The position numbers and the translations under genes were made by a program. The notes beneath the pieces were generated by a model. The model ran no database searches and was not told the DNA's origin. It was given only the letters and a program-made list of their open reading frames with translations. Shown here piece by piece: positions 1 to 7,871 of a stretch of DNA of 37,461 nt. Where the stretch lies: contig JAEZHW010000078.1 in NCBI GenBank assembly GCA_023436775.1, positions 1 to 37,461 on the forward strand, written 5' to 3'. Each line of letters opens with the position of its first letter. Within the stretch, counting starts at the first letter, position 1. Origin of the DNA: Actinomycetes bacterium. Lineage in GTDB: Bacteria; Actinomycetota; Actinomycetes; Actinomycetales; Microbacteriaceae.

Positions 1-19
1 TCGGGGGCGCGGCCCCCCG

Positions 20-33
20 CCCCCCCCCCCCCC
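20..33. repeat. Homopolymer of 14 C residues at window edge
   Basis: A run of 14 cytosines follows a short GC hairpin (GGGGG/CCCCC around positions 3-17) just beyond the 3' end of the first gene. Such a tract is rare even in GC-rich DNA. It may be a slippery tract, part of a terminator region, or an assembly artefact at a contig end. Positions 1-59 hold no gene. Confidence 0.6.
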
Positions 34-59
34 AACCCCAGTTCCCGCCATCCCCCGGT

Positions 60-2972
60 CTACTTGACGACTGCCGTGGCGTTGGAGGCGGAAGAGGTCA
101 CCGGTTCGGTGACACCACTGTTGATCGCGCCCGCCCAGCCGTTCTTGGCACCGACTGCCTTGACCGTGATCACCGCGCCCTTCTCAAGCCAACTGAGCTT
201 GAAGGAGGTGGACGAACCCCGCTGCACCAAGACCGGCTCGCCGCCCGGCAGCGCGGCGTACCACTCATAGCGAACAGTAACGCCAGAGGTGTTCCACTTA
301 GCGCCCGACACCTTGAGGGTCTTGCCAACCTTCGCGGTGCCGCTGATCTTCGGTGCGGCCGTGGAGATCAGCAGGCCTGCCGTGACGTTGGCGCAGCACA
401 CGCCCTCGGTGGTCAGGCTGGTGTAGCCAGACTTCTTGGCAGTCACACGGATGCGCAGTTCCTTACCCAGGTCTGCCGCCGTAATCGTGTAGGTCGACTT
501 CGTCGCCCCCTTAATCGCCACCCCATCCCGCAGCCACTGGTAGCTGAAGGTCAGATCCTTCTTGGCGAAGCCCTGGTAGTCCGGGACCACGGCGGTGAGC
601 TTGGCGCCCACCACGCTGTCGCCAGTCGCGGTCGGCTCGGTGCGTGCGCCATCAGCCGTGCTGATGGCGAGCGTGCCGTAGTCGATCTTGGCGGTCTTCG
701 CGCTGGTCTTGGTGACGCTCTTGGCGATGCCGGTGCGCTTGGCGGTGACCTTCACACTGATCTGCTTGCCACGATCCGAGGAGGTCAGTTTGTAAGTGGC
801 CTTGGTCGCGCCCTTAATGGCCGTGCCATTGCGCAGCCACTGCTGGGTTGCGGTGGCACCCTCGTAGTTTGGGTTCAGCGTGTAGCTGAGCGTCTGGCCA
901 ACCTTGAGCGTGCCGTTGATTGCCGGTGCGATCGTCAACTTGGCATTGCTCGGCAGCGGCACCGTGATGGTGCCCTCCTCGCTGGTGACGGCGTTGTAGA
1001 ACAGGTCGTCGGCCGGCGTAAACACCACTTCGTACGCGTGACTTCCCACGCTGAGGCCAGTCACCTCGATCACGGCTACACCGTCGACGACCGGCGCCGA
1101 GCCCAACGCCTCCCCACCGGGACGCTGCACCGTCACGGTGCCCTCGGCGAGGGTATCTACCTCGTCGTCAACCTTCAGCGTGACGGTGAACGTGGCCTTG
1201 CTGCTGGTCACCGTCGTCGTGATATCCAGGTCGGACTCGATCGGGACAGGCGGCGCCTCCACCGTGGCCTGGACTGCTCCCGCAGCCGAAGGCTTCAGCC
1301 CCGAACCCGGGGAACGCAGGAAGGTGGCGGTGAATGACTGCTCACCCTGCGGCGAGCGCGGGGTCAGGGTTGCGACACCGTTGACAACACTGGCCTTGCC
1401 CACCGATACCGGCTCACCCTCCACGTCGCGGAAGAATTCAACCTTGCCCTGCGCGCCCGTGGCAGTGGCATCGTTCACCAGCACGGTGGCGGTCAGTGCT
1501 GCGCGCCCTTGCAGACCCGCTGCTTCGAGGCTCAACTCGGTGGATTCAGCGGCATCGTCGTGAATGCCAGCGAAGAACGCCTCAGCCTTTTCAATTGCTT
1601 CCTTAGCGAAAGCGACGCCATTCACGTGCGCCGGGCTGTCCTGGTTCGCCGAACCGCGCAGGCCCAGTACGTACCACCACTCAGTCATGTACTCCTTGAA
1701 GGACGTTCCGTTGTCCTGGATCCACTGGCGTACGACCGGAGTCGGCTCGCCGCCCGTGGTTGCATCCTTGTCGTATTCGATAAGGAACGGAACCTGCAGC
1801 TTCTTGGCAGCAGTCTTTGATCCAGTGGCGACGCCATTCGGCCAGTAGTCGACTCGCTGCGACGCGGTCCCGTCGGTCACATACTGCGTCTTGAGGTTCG
1901 GGAAGTATTCCGACACCAGGTCGCCGTAGTAGTGGGCCAGGCCGGAGTTGCTATCGCGAATGTGCAATTGGTTGCCCGACGTCCCGTCCAGGCGCAGGTC
2001 GAAGTTGTAGATGACCGGCGTGCCATAGGACCTGGCGTACTGGTTGATGTGCTTCACGACGGCACGGGTGTTGTGGCACCAGGTACCACCGAACAGAATC
2101 ACATGCTCGCCCGGTTGGTTCAGCAGGTACACCAGTTCCGGATACGTGAGCTGGTGCACCACGAAGTCGGCCGCAGTCTCGGTGTCGAAAATGTCGCCGC
2201 CGTGGGTTGCCGCATTCGGGTACGCCGACTTGTGCCGACGGTTGTACTCGCCGGTCAGGAAGGTGAAGTGATCGATGGTGTCGAAACTCGACGCACCCGC
2301 GGCCCCGGCCGCTGCGAACACTGCCTCGACCTCCGCGCGGAATGCGCCGAGCTGATCCGCATCGGCCGCCTCCTCGGCGGACAGACGGTCCGTCAGCGAG
2401 GCAATGATGCGGTCTTCAACCGGCGCACCTTCGACCGTCACCGTGCGGTCACGGTTGTAGACAAAGAAGTACGGGTCAGCCGTACCATTCCCAAATTCCG
2501 GAGTGGTGTCCTTGTTCAGCTTCTCAGTGACCACCCGGGTGTAGAGACCCTCGAGCTGCGTTTCAAGGTCGGCGGTCTGCCAACCATTGCGCACGAAATC
2601 GCGCACGTCCGCGTTGTCACCGACCAACTTCGGGTTGAACAGGTAGATCGTGCCCACATTGTGGTCACGCGCGATCTCGTCAATCTCGCCGATGGCGCGC
2701 TGAATGTGCGCCTCGTCGGGGCTGCCGACCAGGAAGCCGAAGGTGCCGGGCTTGCCGAGCAAGTATTCGAAGCGCTCGAAGCTCGCGACCTCAAAGACGT
2801 GGCCGGGGGTCAGGTTCTCGTAGACGGACTCCAGGTAGCCCTCGGTGGCGAGGACGGGGTCGGTGGCCGCCTCGGCGGACTGCGCCTGTGGCAGCAGCAG
2901 CGAGCCGACCGCGAGGCTCAACGTGGCGGCAAATGCCGTGCCACGCTTCGCCCAGGTCTGGGTACTGGTCAT
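60..2972 (-). CDS. Secreted thioredoxin-fold protein with Ig-like repeats
   Basis: The protein is about 970 aa and probably sits outside the cell or on its surface. The ATG at 2972 is preferred to an upstream GTG at 3008 because it directly begins a Sec signal peptide (MTSTQTWAKRG, a hydrophobic core, then AQSAEAA near residue 36). Residues ~40-230 look like a first, cysteine-free thioredoxin-like domain. Residues ~265-430 form a second one with the motif GGTWCHNT near residue 298, so one cysteine stands where CxxC would be expected. A Big_3-type Ig-like region follows (~485-680), then three repeats of a QWLR-G-AIKGATK-TY module to the C-terminus. No anchor motif is visible. The family is not one I can name; a redox or cysteine-based role is inference from the fold. 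Confidence 0.8.
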   Translation of the reverse strand: MTSTQTWAKRGTAFAATLSLAVGSLLLPQAQSAEAATDPVLATEGYLESVYENLTPGHVFEVASFERFEYLLGKPGTFGFLVGSPDEAHIQRAIGEIDEIARDHNVGTIYLFNPKLVGDNADVRDFVRNGWQTADLETQLEGLYTRVVTEKLNKDTTPEFGNGTADPYFFVYNRDRTVTVEGAPVEDRIIASLTDRLSAEEAADADQLGAFRAEVEAVFAAAGAAGASSFDTIDHFTFLTGEYNRRHKSAYPNAATHGGDIFDTETAADFVVHQLTYPELVYLLNQPGEHVILFGGTWCHNTRAVVKHINQYARSYGTPVIYNFDLRLDGTSGNQLHIRDSNSGLAHYYGDLVSEYFPNLKTQYVTDGTASQRVDYWPNGVATGSKTAAKKLQVPFLIEYDKDATTGGEPTPVVRQWIQDNGTSFKEYMTEWWYVLGLRGSANQDSPAHVNGVAFAKEAIEKAEAFFAGIHDDAAESTELSLEAAGLQGRAALTATVLVNDATATGAQGKVEFFRDVEGEPVSVGKASVVNGVATLTPRSPQGEQSFTATFLRSPGSGLKPSAAGAVQATVEAPPVPIESDLDITTTVTSSKATFTVTLKVDDEVDTLAEGTVTVQRPGGEALGSAPVVDGVAVIEVTGLSVGSHAYEVVFTPADDLFYNAVTSEEGTITVPLPSNAKLTIAPAINGTLKVGQTLSYTLNPNYEGATATQQWLRNGTAIKGATKATYKLTSSDRGKQISVKVTAKRTGIAKSVTKTSAKTAKIDYGTLAISTADGARTEPTATGDSVVGAKLTAVVPDYQGFAKKDLTFSYQWLRDGVAIKGATKSTYTITAADLGKELRIRVTAKKSGYTSLTTEGVCCANVTAGLLISTAAPKISGTAKVGKTLKVSGAKWNTSGVTVRYEWYAALPGGEPVLVQRGSSTSFKLSWLEKGAVITVKAVGAKNGWAGAINSGVTEPVTSSASNATAVVK

Positions 2973-3036
2973 GGTGTGTGCGTTCTTTCTGTGTATGCGA
3001 GCCACCACCTGGTGATGGCGTGCGAAGTCGATGACG

Positions 3037-3056
3037 GTTGCGCAGACGTGCGCAAC
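3037..3056. terminator. Hairpin between two secreted-protein genes
   Basis: A perfect 8-bp inverted repeat GTTGCGCA/TGCGCAAC with a GACG loop lies in the 193-bp gap between the two leftward genes. A second small hairpin (GGGGC-GTTA-GCCCC, 3110-3123) lies closer to the upstream gene. Neither has a U-tract. They may end transcription of the upstream gene. Confidence 0.4.
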
Positions 3057-3165
3057 GGGCGTCCTCGCCCTGGTGGGCTGGACGTATACGGGCAGGAGTT
3101 GCTCGGGGCGGGGCGTTAGCCCCAGATCATTCGGCTACGACAGCCACCGAGTCGGAGGATGCGGC

Positions 3166-4050
3166 TCATGTTGCGGCCGCTCCGCTCTGCTGCCGGCGTC
3201 GCACCGTGGTAACGCCGACGGCGGCAGCGCCGACGACCACGAGGCCACCAATCAGCGCCAGGCCAATGATCGGATCCGTGCCCGGCTTGGCCGCGACGGC
3301 AAGCTGCGCCTGGCCGACTTCCTGGTCACCCTGGAACACAATCACGGTGTGCGCACCGGCCGGCAGATTCGCCGGCAAGGTCGCGGTCACCGAGAAGGCG
3401 CCGGACTCGTCGCTGGCGACTTCGGCCAGGACGGTTGCCTCGGAGTGGACCTCAATCCGGTACCCGGTGGTGTCCGGTGCAAACCCGGCGCCAGCGATCG
3501 TGATCGTTCCCCCCGGTACGAGCGATCCGGCAACCTGCACCGAACCCACCACCGGAGCCGGCGGGGCCGGCTGCTCAGCGACCGGCTCGGCCACAGGTGC
3601 GGCCTGCTCGGTCTTTGGCTCATTCTTCTTCGTGGACGACTTGGTCTCAGCCTTCGGCTTCGAGGACGGTGCGGTCGTCGCTGGCTTCTTCTTGGGCTTG
3701 GCCTTCGGGGTGCTGTCGTGCACCAGCACGTACTGGCTGCCGTTGTACCAGTAGACCTTGCCCTTCACACCGGAGTAGTCGGGGCGACCGTTCTTGTAGC
3801 GCGGCTTGTCGGTGTCGTTATTCCACGCCACACCAGGAATGCGGTAGCACTCCTTGTCGTCGATGCCGTCCCATTCCTCCGCGTCGTCGAAGCCATCGCA
3901 ATAGACCTTCTTGGCGAAGTTGCAAACACTGTCGTCCGCGGCATGCGCGGCAGAGCCACCGGTCACTGCACCGGCAACCAGCATGGCCATCGCCAGAGCC
4001 AGTGCAAGCACTGCGGCGATGATCGCGCGACGCTGGAGAGATGCGGTCAT
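3166..4050 (-). CDS. Secreted protein with C-terminal membrane anchor
   Basis: This 294-aa protein has a clear signal peptide (TM core ~9-30, probable cleavage after SAAHA near residue 37). A cysteine-containing domain follows (~38-110, Cys in SVCNF, VYCDG, KECYR, plus YWYNGSQYVLVHD). Then come a Lys/Ala/Pro/Glu-rich linker (~112-170), an Ig-like domain (~170-255), a transmembrane helix (IIGLALIGGLVVVGAAAVGV) and the basic tail RRRQQ. KPGTD just before the helix sits where a sortase LPXTG motif would be but is a poor match. The RBS AAGGAG lies 8 nt before the ATG. The gene is 26 bp downstream of the symporter gene and may be cotranscribed. Function unknown. Confidence 0.75.
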   Translation of the reverse strand: MTASLQRRAIIAAVLALALAMAMLVAGAVTGGSAAHAADDSVCNFAKKVYCDGFDDAEEWDGIDDKECYRIPGVAWNNDTDKPRYKNGRPDYSGVKGKVYWYNGSQYVLVHDSTPKAKPKKKPATTAPSSKPKAETKSSTKKNEPKTEQAAPVAEPVAEQPAPPAPVVGSVQVAGSLVPGGTITIAGAGFAPDTTGYRIEVHSEATVLAEVASDESGAFSVTATLPANLPAGAHTVIVFQGDQEVGQAQLAVAAKPGTDPIIGLALIGGLVVVGAAAVGVTTVRRRQQSGAAAT

Positions 4051-4076
4051 GAGAGGAGCTCCTTGATTCGAGGTGG

Positions 4077-5447
4077 TTAGGACTTGGTCGGTGCGGTCTC
4101 GACGCGGTCGCGCTCTGTGTCGAGCGAGATCTCGCCGGTGACCGGCTGGGCAAAGAGGTCGGTGTCGAGTTGGCCCTGCGAGCGCGCCACGATGGTGGCG
4201 GTCACCCCCGCAGCGGTCACGTTCGAGAGCGTGCGAGCCATGTCCGCGATCGCGCTAATCGGCAGGGACAGGGCAAGCACCTCGAGCGGAAGGCCAGCGG
4301 CAACCAGCACAGTGGTCGCCGTGATCGTCGCGGTGCCCGGGACACCTGCGGTGCCGTAGGACACCAACAGCGCCAGGATCACCAGAACGATGTAGTCGAC
4401 CGCGCCGAAGGGCAGACCCAGCGCGTTGATCGCGAACACCGCGGTGAGCACAGGCCACACGCCCGAGCAACCTGGCATACCGATCGTGGTGCCGAGCGGA
4501 GCGGCAAAGCCAGCGATCTCACTCGGCACACCGATGCGGCCAGTGAGCACCGCGGTGGTCACCGGCAGGGTGCCGATGCTGCTCTGCGTGGTAAATGCCG
4601 TGGCCTGCGCCGGGAAGAAGCGACGGAACCACTGCCACGGCGAGACGTCCGCCCACACTCGGAGCAGCACCGCGTTGAACAGGTAGGCATGCAGGAAGCA
4701 GGCCAGGTAGGTCACGCCGAGCAGTCCGAGCAAGGACCAGAGCACCTCGATGTTGCCGATTGCTCGGGCCGTCGCCGCAGCGGTGAGCGCCAGCACGGCA
4801 TACGGGGTGAGTCGGATCACAAAGCTCACCACGCGGTAGATGATGGCCCGAGAAGACAGCACCAGGTCTCCAAAGGGCTTGGCACGCTCAGCGTTCTTGC
4901 GTTGCACCTGCACGTAGGCAACGGCAACCGCAAGGGTCACCACGATAATCGGGATGATCTTATTGCCGCCGAAATCGTTGACCAGGTTCTTCGGGAACAG
5001 GTCGATGATCACCAAGCTCAGCGGGCGGGTGCCGAAGCCTGGGTCGTCCTCCTCGGACAATGCCGCACCAGCACCGGCACCGACCTGGAAGGCGATCGCC
5101 AGGCCCAGGGTCAGGATGATGGCGGCCACGGTGCTGATCGTCAGCCACAGCACCGACTTGAGGCCGATCTGCTTGAGCTTGGCACTGTCACCGAGTTGGA
5201 TCACGCTGGCTAGCAGCGAGACCACGATCACGGGCGCGACGATCGCGGTCAGGGCGTTCAGGTAGATGGTGCCCGCCGGCTCGACGACAAAGATTGCGTC
5301 GCCGAAGACGACACCGAGCACAATGCCCAGCGCCAGCGCCAGCAGCGTCCGCAGGGTGAAGTCGACGCGACGGCGCGCCAGCAGGAACAGCAGTACTGCA
5401 GCGACAATCGCTGCCGAACCTGCCCCCAGGGTTGCCCAATCGATCAC
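4077..5447 (-). CDS. SDF-family cation symporter, TcyP/DctA-like
   Basis: This 456-aa integral membrane protein is a dicarboxylate/amino acid:cation symporter (DAACS/SDF family). The GTG at 5447 is chosen because a good AAGGAG lies 7 nt upstream; an in-frame upstream ATG at 5516 has no RBS. Family marks are the re-entrant loop TQSSIGTLP (~287-295), PLGTTIGMPGC (~317-327) in place of the NMDGT motif of glutamate carriers, and YGTAGVPGT (second re-entrant loop). The GxxGCxGxxP pattern resembles L-cystine carriers of the TcyP type more than C4-dicarboxylate carriers. The gene lies downstream of a cysteine-desulfurase-like gene, which fits cystine import. Substrate is inference. Confidence 0.85.
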   Translation of the reverse strand: MIDWATLGAGSAAIVAAVLLFLLARRRVDFTLRTLLALALGIVLGVVFGDAIFVVEPAGTIYLNALTAIVAPVIVVSLLASVIQLGDSAKLKQIGLKSVLWLTISTVAAIILTLGLAIAFQVGAGAGAALSEEDDPGFGTRPLSLVIIDLFPKNLVNDFGGNKIIPIIVVTLAVAVAYVQVQRKNAERAKPFGDLVLSSRAIIYRVVSFVIRLTPYAVLALTAAATARAIGNIEVLWSLLGLLGVTYLACFLHAYLFNAVLLRVWADVSPWQWFRRFFPAQATAFTTQSSIGTLPVTTAVLTGRIGVPSEIAGFAAPLGTTIGMPGCSGVWPVLTAVFAINALGLPFGAVDYIVLVILALLVSYGTAGVPGTATITATTVLVAAGLPLEVLALSLPISAIADMARTLSNVTAAGVTATIVARSQGQLDTDLFAQPVTGEISLDTERDRVETAPTKS

Positions 5448-5490
5448 GAACCTGCTCCTTTGTGTCTTGGCACACCGTGCGCCAACCATG

Positions 5491-5496
5491 ACTGTA
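5491..5496 (-). promoter_or_regulatory. Candidate -10 box of the symporter gene
   Basis: TACAGT on the minus strand lies 43 nt upstream of the GTG start, leaving room for a leader with the AAGGAG site. An odd palindrome GAGGG-C-CCCTC (about 5502-5512) immediately upstream could be an operator. No convincing -35 is visible. Confidence 0.35.
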
Positions 5497-5601
5497 TGGA
5501 GCGAGGGCCCCTCCATTGGGCTCTATTGCAATCTGCGACGCTTCATCACGTTGTGTTACGACCCATTCGAGCCGGGTCTTGTAATGACCGCGCAGCAAGC
5601 G

Positions 5602-6951
5602 CTAGACGACGCAGCCGGTACCCGCCGCCTCGCCGAACTGGCGCGGCGCCCAGGCCGGGCGCGGGCGGTCGTCATCGCTCGGTTCCCACTGTCCTTCGAC
5701 CAGGGCAAAGGGGTGCTGTGGCCCATCGCGCACGATTCGCGTCAGTGCGGCCAACAATGCATCGACGTCGTCGCTCCTGGACCCCAATCCGAAGCTGGCG
5801 CGCAGCAAGGCCCGGTTGCCACCGATACGTCGGGCGAGCGGATGGGCACAGAACAGGCCATGCCGTACACCGATGCCGTACTCGGCAGACAACACCGCAG
5901 CTACAAGGCCTGCGTCAAGGCCGGTCACGGCGAAGCCCACGACTCCCACGACGTCATGTTGCTCCGGGAACATCAGCAAGCGACGGACCCCTGGCACCTC
6001 GTCCAGTCCTGCAACCAGGCGCTGGACCAGCGCGTGGTCGTGCTCAGCGATTGCCGGCGAGCCAATGGTCGCGAGCTCTTGCACCGCACGGGCCAACGCT
6101 GCCACCCCGAGCACGTTCGGGCTACCAGCCTCGTGCCGGGGCGCCCCAAGCCGCCAACTCGCGTGGTCGTGACTGACGGATTCGACCGCGCCCCCGCCTC
6201 GCAGGTATGGCGGTGCCACGTCAAGCCAGTCTGCGCGCCCGACCAGCACCCCAGCACCGTAGGGGGCATAGGTCTTGTGCCCAGAAAAGGCGAGATAGTC
6301 CACATCCAGACTGGCGATATCGATGCTGCGGTGTGGCACGAGCTGCGCGCCATCCACCGCCAACCGAGCTCCGTACAGGTGCGCCAGCGAGGCAATCTGC
6401 TGGATCGGCAGGACTTCGCCGGTGACGTTTGAGGCCCCGGTGATAGTCACGAGTGCCACCGGTTGGCGACTGAGTTCTGCTTCCAGCGCCGCCAGCGTCT
6501 CGGCCCAGGTACTGGCCGCACGAACCACGGTGGCGCCGGCGTTCACCCACGGCAGGAAATTCGCGTGGTGCTCGATGTCCAGCACCACACTTCGACCGGG
6601 AACGGCACTGGCCAACAGGTTGAGGGAATCGGTGGTGTTCCGGGTGAAGATCACCAGGTCGTCACCGCGCGCACCCACATGTTGGCCAACGATCTTACGT
6701 GCTTCCTCGTACACCGCGGTCGACAGCTGCGAGTGCCAACCTGCGCCACGATGCACACTGGCGTAGCGCGGCGTGAGCTCCTGCACGAAATCGGCCACTG
6801 CCTGTAACGCCGGCGCGGAGGCGGCATAGTCCAGGTTGACGCCCCGCACCTCGCCGCCACCCAGGATCGGCACGCGCAGCCCGGCACCGGCCACCGCAGC
6901 CAATGCAGGCACAGTGGTGGCGGTCACGGTTGAGGTCGGTGCTGCGTTCAC
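5602..6951 (-). CDS. Class V aminotransferase, cysteine desulfurase-like
   Basis: This is a 449-aa PLP enzyme of the SufS/CsdA type. The PLP lysine is in FSGHKTY (Lys ~226), the ring-binding region is AVDGAQLVPH (Asp ~200, Gln ~203), and the stacking His pair is IEHHANFLPW (~128-129). A cysteine occurs in VRHGLFCAHPL (~368), where SufS carries its persulfide Cys. The likely reaction is L-cysteine to alanine with sulfur transfer. No sufBCD or scaffold gene is nearby, so a housekeeping Fe-S role is not shown. The N-terminus (~30 aa) and C-terminus (GTGCVV end) are extended. The GTG start is 6 nt after TACACT, so it is probably leaderless. The cystine-type symporter gene follows 154 bp downstream. 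Confidence 0.87.
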   Translation of the reverse strand: MNAAPTSTVTATTVPALAAVAGAGLRVPILGGGEVRGVNLDYAASAPALQAVADFVQELTPRYASVHRGAGWHSQLSTAVYEEARKIVGQHVGARGDDLVIFTRNTTDSLNLLASAVPGRSVVLDIEHHANFLPWVNAGATVVRAASTWAETLAALEAELSRQPVALVTITGASNVTGEVLPIQQIASLAHLYGARLAVDGAQLVPHRSIDIASLDVDYLAFSGHKTYAPYGAGVLVGRADWLDVAPPYLRGGGAVESVSHDHASWRLGAPRHEAGSPNVLGVAALARAVQELATIGSPAIAEHDHALVQRLVAGLDEVPGVRRLLMFPEQHDVVGVVGFAVTGLDAGLVAAVLSAEYGIGVRHGLFCAHPLARRIGGNRALLRASFGLGSRSDDVDALLAALTRIVRDGPQHPFALVEGQWEPSDDDRPRPAWAPRQFGEAAGTGCVV

Positions 6952-6957
6952 CGGCTC

Positions 6958-6963
6958 AGTGTA
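6958..6963 (-). promoter_or_regulatory. -10 box of desulfurase-like gene, leaderless start
   Basis: TACACT ends 6 nt before the GTG start codon on the minus strand, so the transcript should begin at or next to the start codon. It shares the 191-bp divergent spacer with the DeoC-like gene. Confidence 0.6.
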
Positions 6964-7107
6964 GGCAGCGGCCTCGTACCGAAGTAAGGCTTCGTCAGCA
7001 TCATGACAGTGCGTTACGCGCGCTCAGTGCACAACGTGCGTGGCAATCGCGCCCGATTTGTACCCCGTACCCATCCCCCAATACGGGTCACATCGCTGAT
7101 TTTCCGG

Positions 7108-7136
7108 GTCAAATGGCTCACTCTGCGGGGTATCCT
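7108..7136 (+). promoter_or_regulatory. Promoter of DeoC-like gene, leaderless start
   Basis: GTCAAA (7108-7113), a 17-nt spacer and TATCCT (7131-7136) end 6 nt before the ATG at 7143. No Shine-Dalgarno sequence fits between, which supports a leaderless mRNA. Confidence 0.55.
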
Positions 7137-7142
7137 GCCAGC

Positions 7143-7871
7143 ATGACCTTGCCTGCAGTTTCCGACCTGGCTGGGATCATCGATCACGCGGTGCTCCGGC
7201 CCGAGTTGACGCGCGCTGATTTGGACGCGGACATCGAATTCGCCGCCCGTGCACGGGTCTACAGTGTCACCGTGCGACCCTTCGACGTGGCACACACCGC
7301 GGGTCGGCTTGCTGGTACCGGGGTGCGTGTGAGCGCCGCGATTGGTTTCCCCCACGGCACCTCGACCACTGCCGTCAAGGTGTACGAGTCGCAGTTGGCT
7401 GTCGCCGACGGCGCCACCGAAATTGAGGTGCTCATCAACACGGGCATGCTGCGCAGTGGCGCCCTGGCGGATGTTGAGTCAGAGATCCGCGCGATCACCA
7501 TGGCACTGCCGGGAGTGCCGGTCAAGGCGGTGCTCGAAACTACCCTGATCAACCCGATTCAGGTGGAACTCGCCTGCCGTGCGGCCGAGCGGGCCGGAGC
7601 CACCACGGTCGTTGCTGGCACTGGCTTCTCGGGCAGCAAGGACGACCCGGACACCCTGCGGATTATGCGGGCGGTAACCACCAGCAGCGTGCAGGTGAAG
7701 GCCAACGCTGGTGTGGCCTCACTTGATGAACTGATGTCGCTACTGGAACTGGGGGTCACCCGGATCGGTACCGATGAAACCCGCCGCATCCTCGATGAGC
7801 TGGAGCGCCAGCACGCGATGTCGGCGCCGGTCGGCGGCGTCGCCCTCACCCGAGGCCGCCACAGCTACTAG
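7143..7871 (+). CDS. DeoC/DERA-like protein lacking the Schiff-base lysine
   Basis: The 242-aa protein is homologous to deoxyribose-phosphate aldolase along its length (IGFPHG ~68-72, VKAVLET ~127-133, VKANAGV ~185-191). Compared by eye with E. coli DeoC, AGADFIKTSTG reads AGATTVVAGTG, so Lys167 becomes Val157. Asp102 becomes Glu95. The phosphate-binding GASS near the C-terminus becomes GTDE (209-212). Lys201 is kept as Lys186. Loss of the imine lysine and of the phosphate site argues against canonical DERA activity. It may be a different lyase or a regulatory or binding protein. The start at 7143 fits the leaderless promoter. It converges with the MFS gene, overlapping by 4 bp. Confidence 0.88.
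   Translation: MTLPAVSDLAGIIDHAVLRPELTRADLDADIEFAARARVYSVTVRPFDVAHTAGRLAGTGVRVSAAIGFPHGTSTTAVKVYESQLAVADGATEIEVLINTGMLRSGALADVESEIRAITMALPGVPVKAVLETTLINPIQVELACRAAERAGATTVVAGTGFSGSKDDPDTLRIMRAVTTSSVQVKANAGVASLDELMSLLELGVTRIGTDETRRILDELERQHAMSAPVGGVALTRGRHSY

Noticed and set aside
1932..3119. 395-codon plus-strand open frame
   Set aside because: It is antisense to the secreted thioredoxin-fold gene, whose signal peptide and repeats are clear.
3166..3290. Sortase LPXTG-like signal in the 294-aa protein (KPGTD + TM + RRR)
   Set aside because: Position and topology fit, but Leu and the final Gly are missing. A simple TM anchor explains the sequence.
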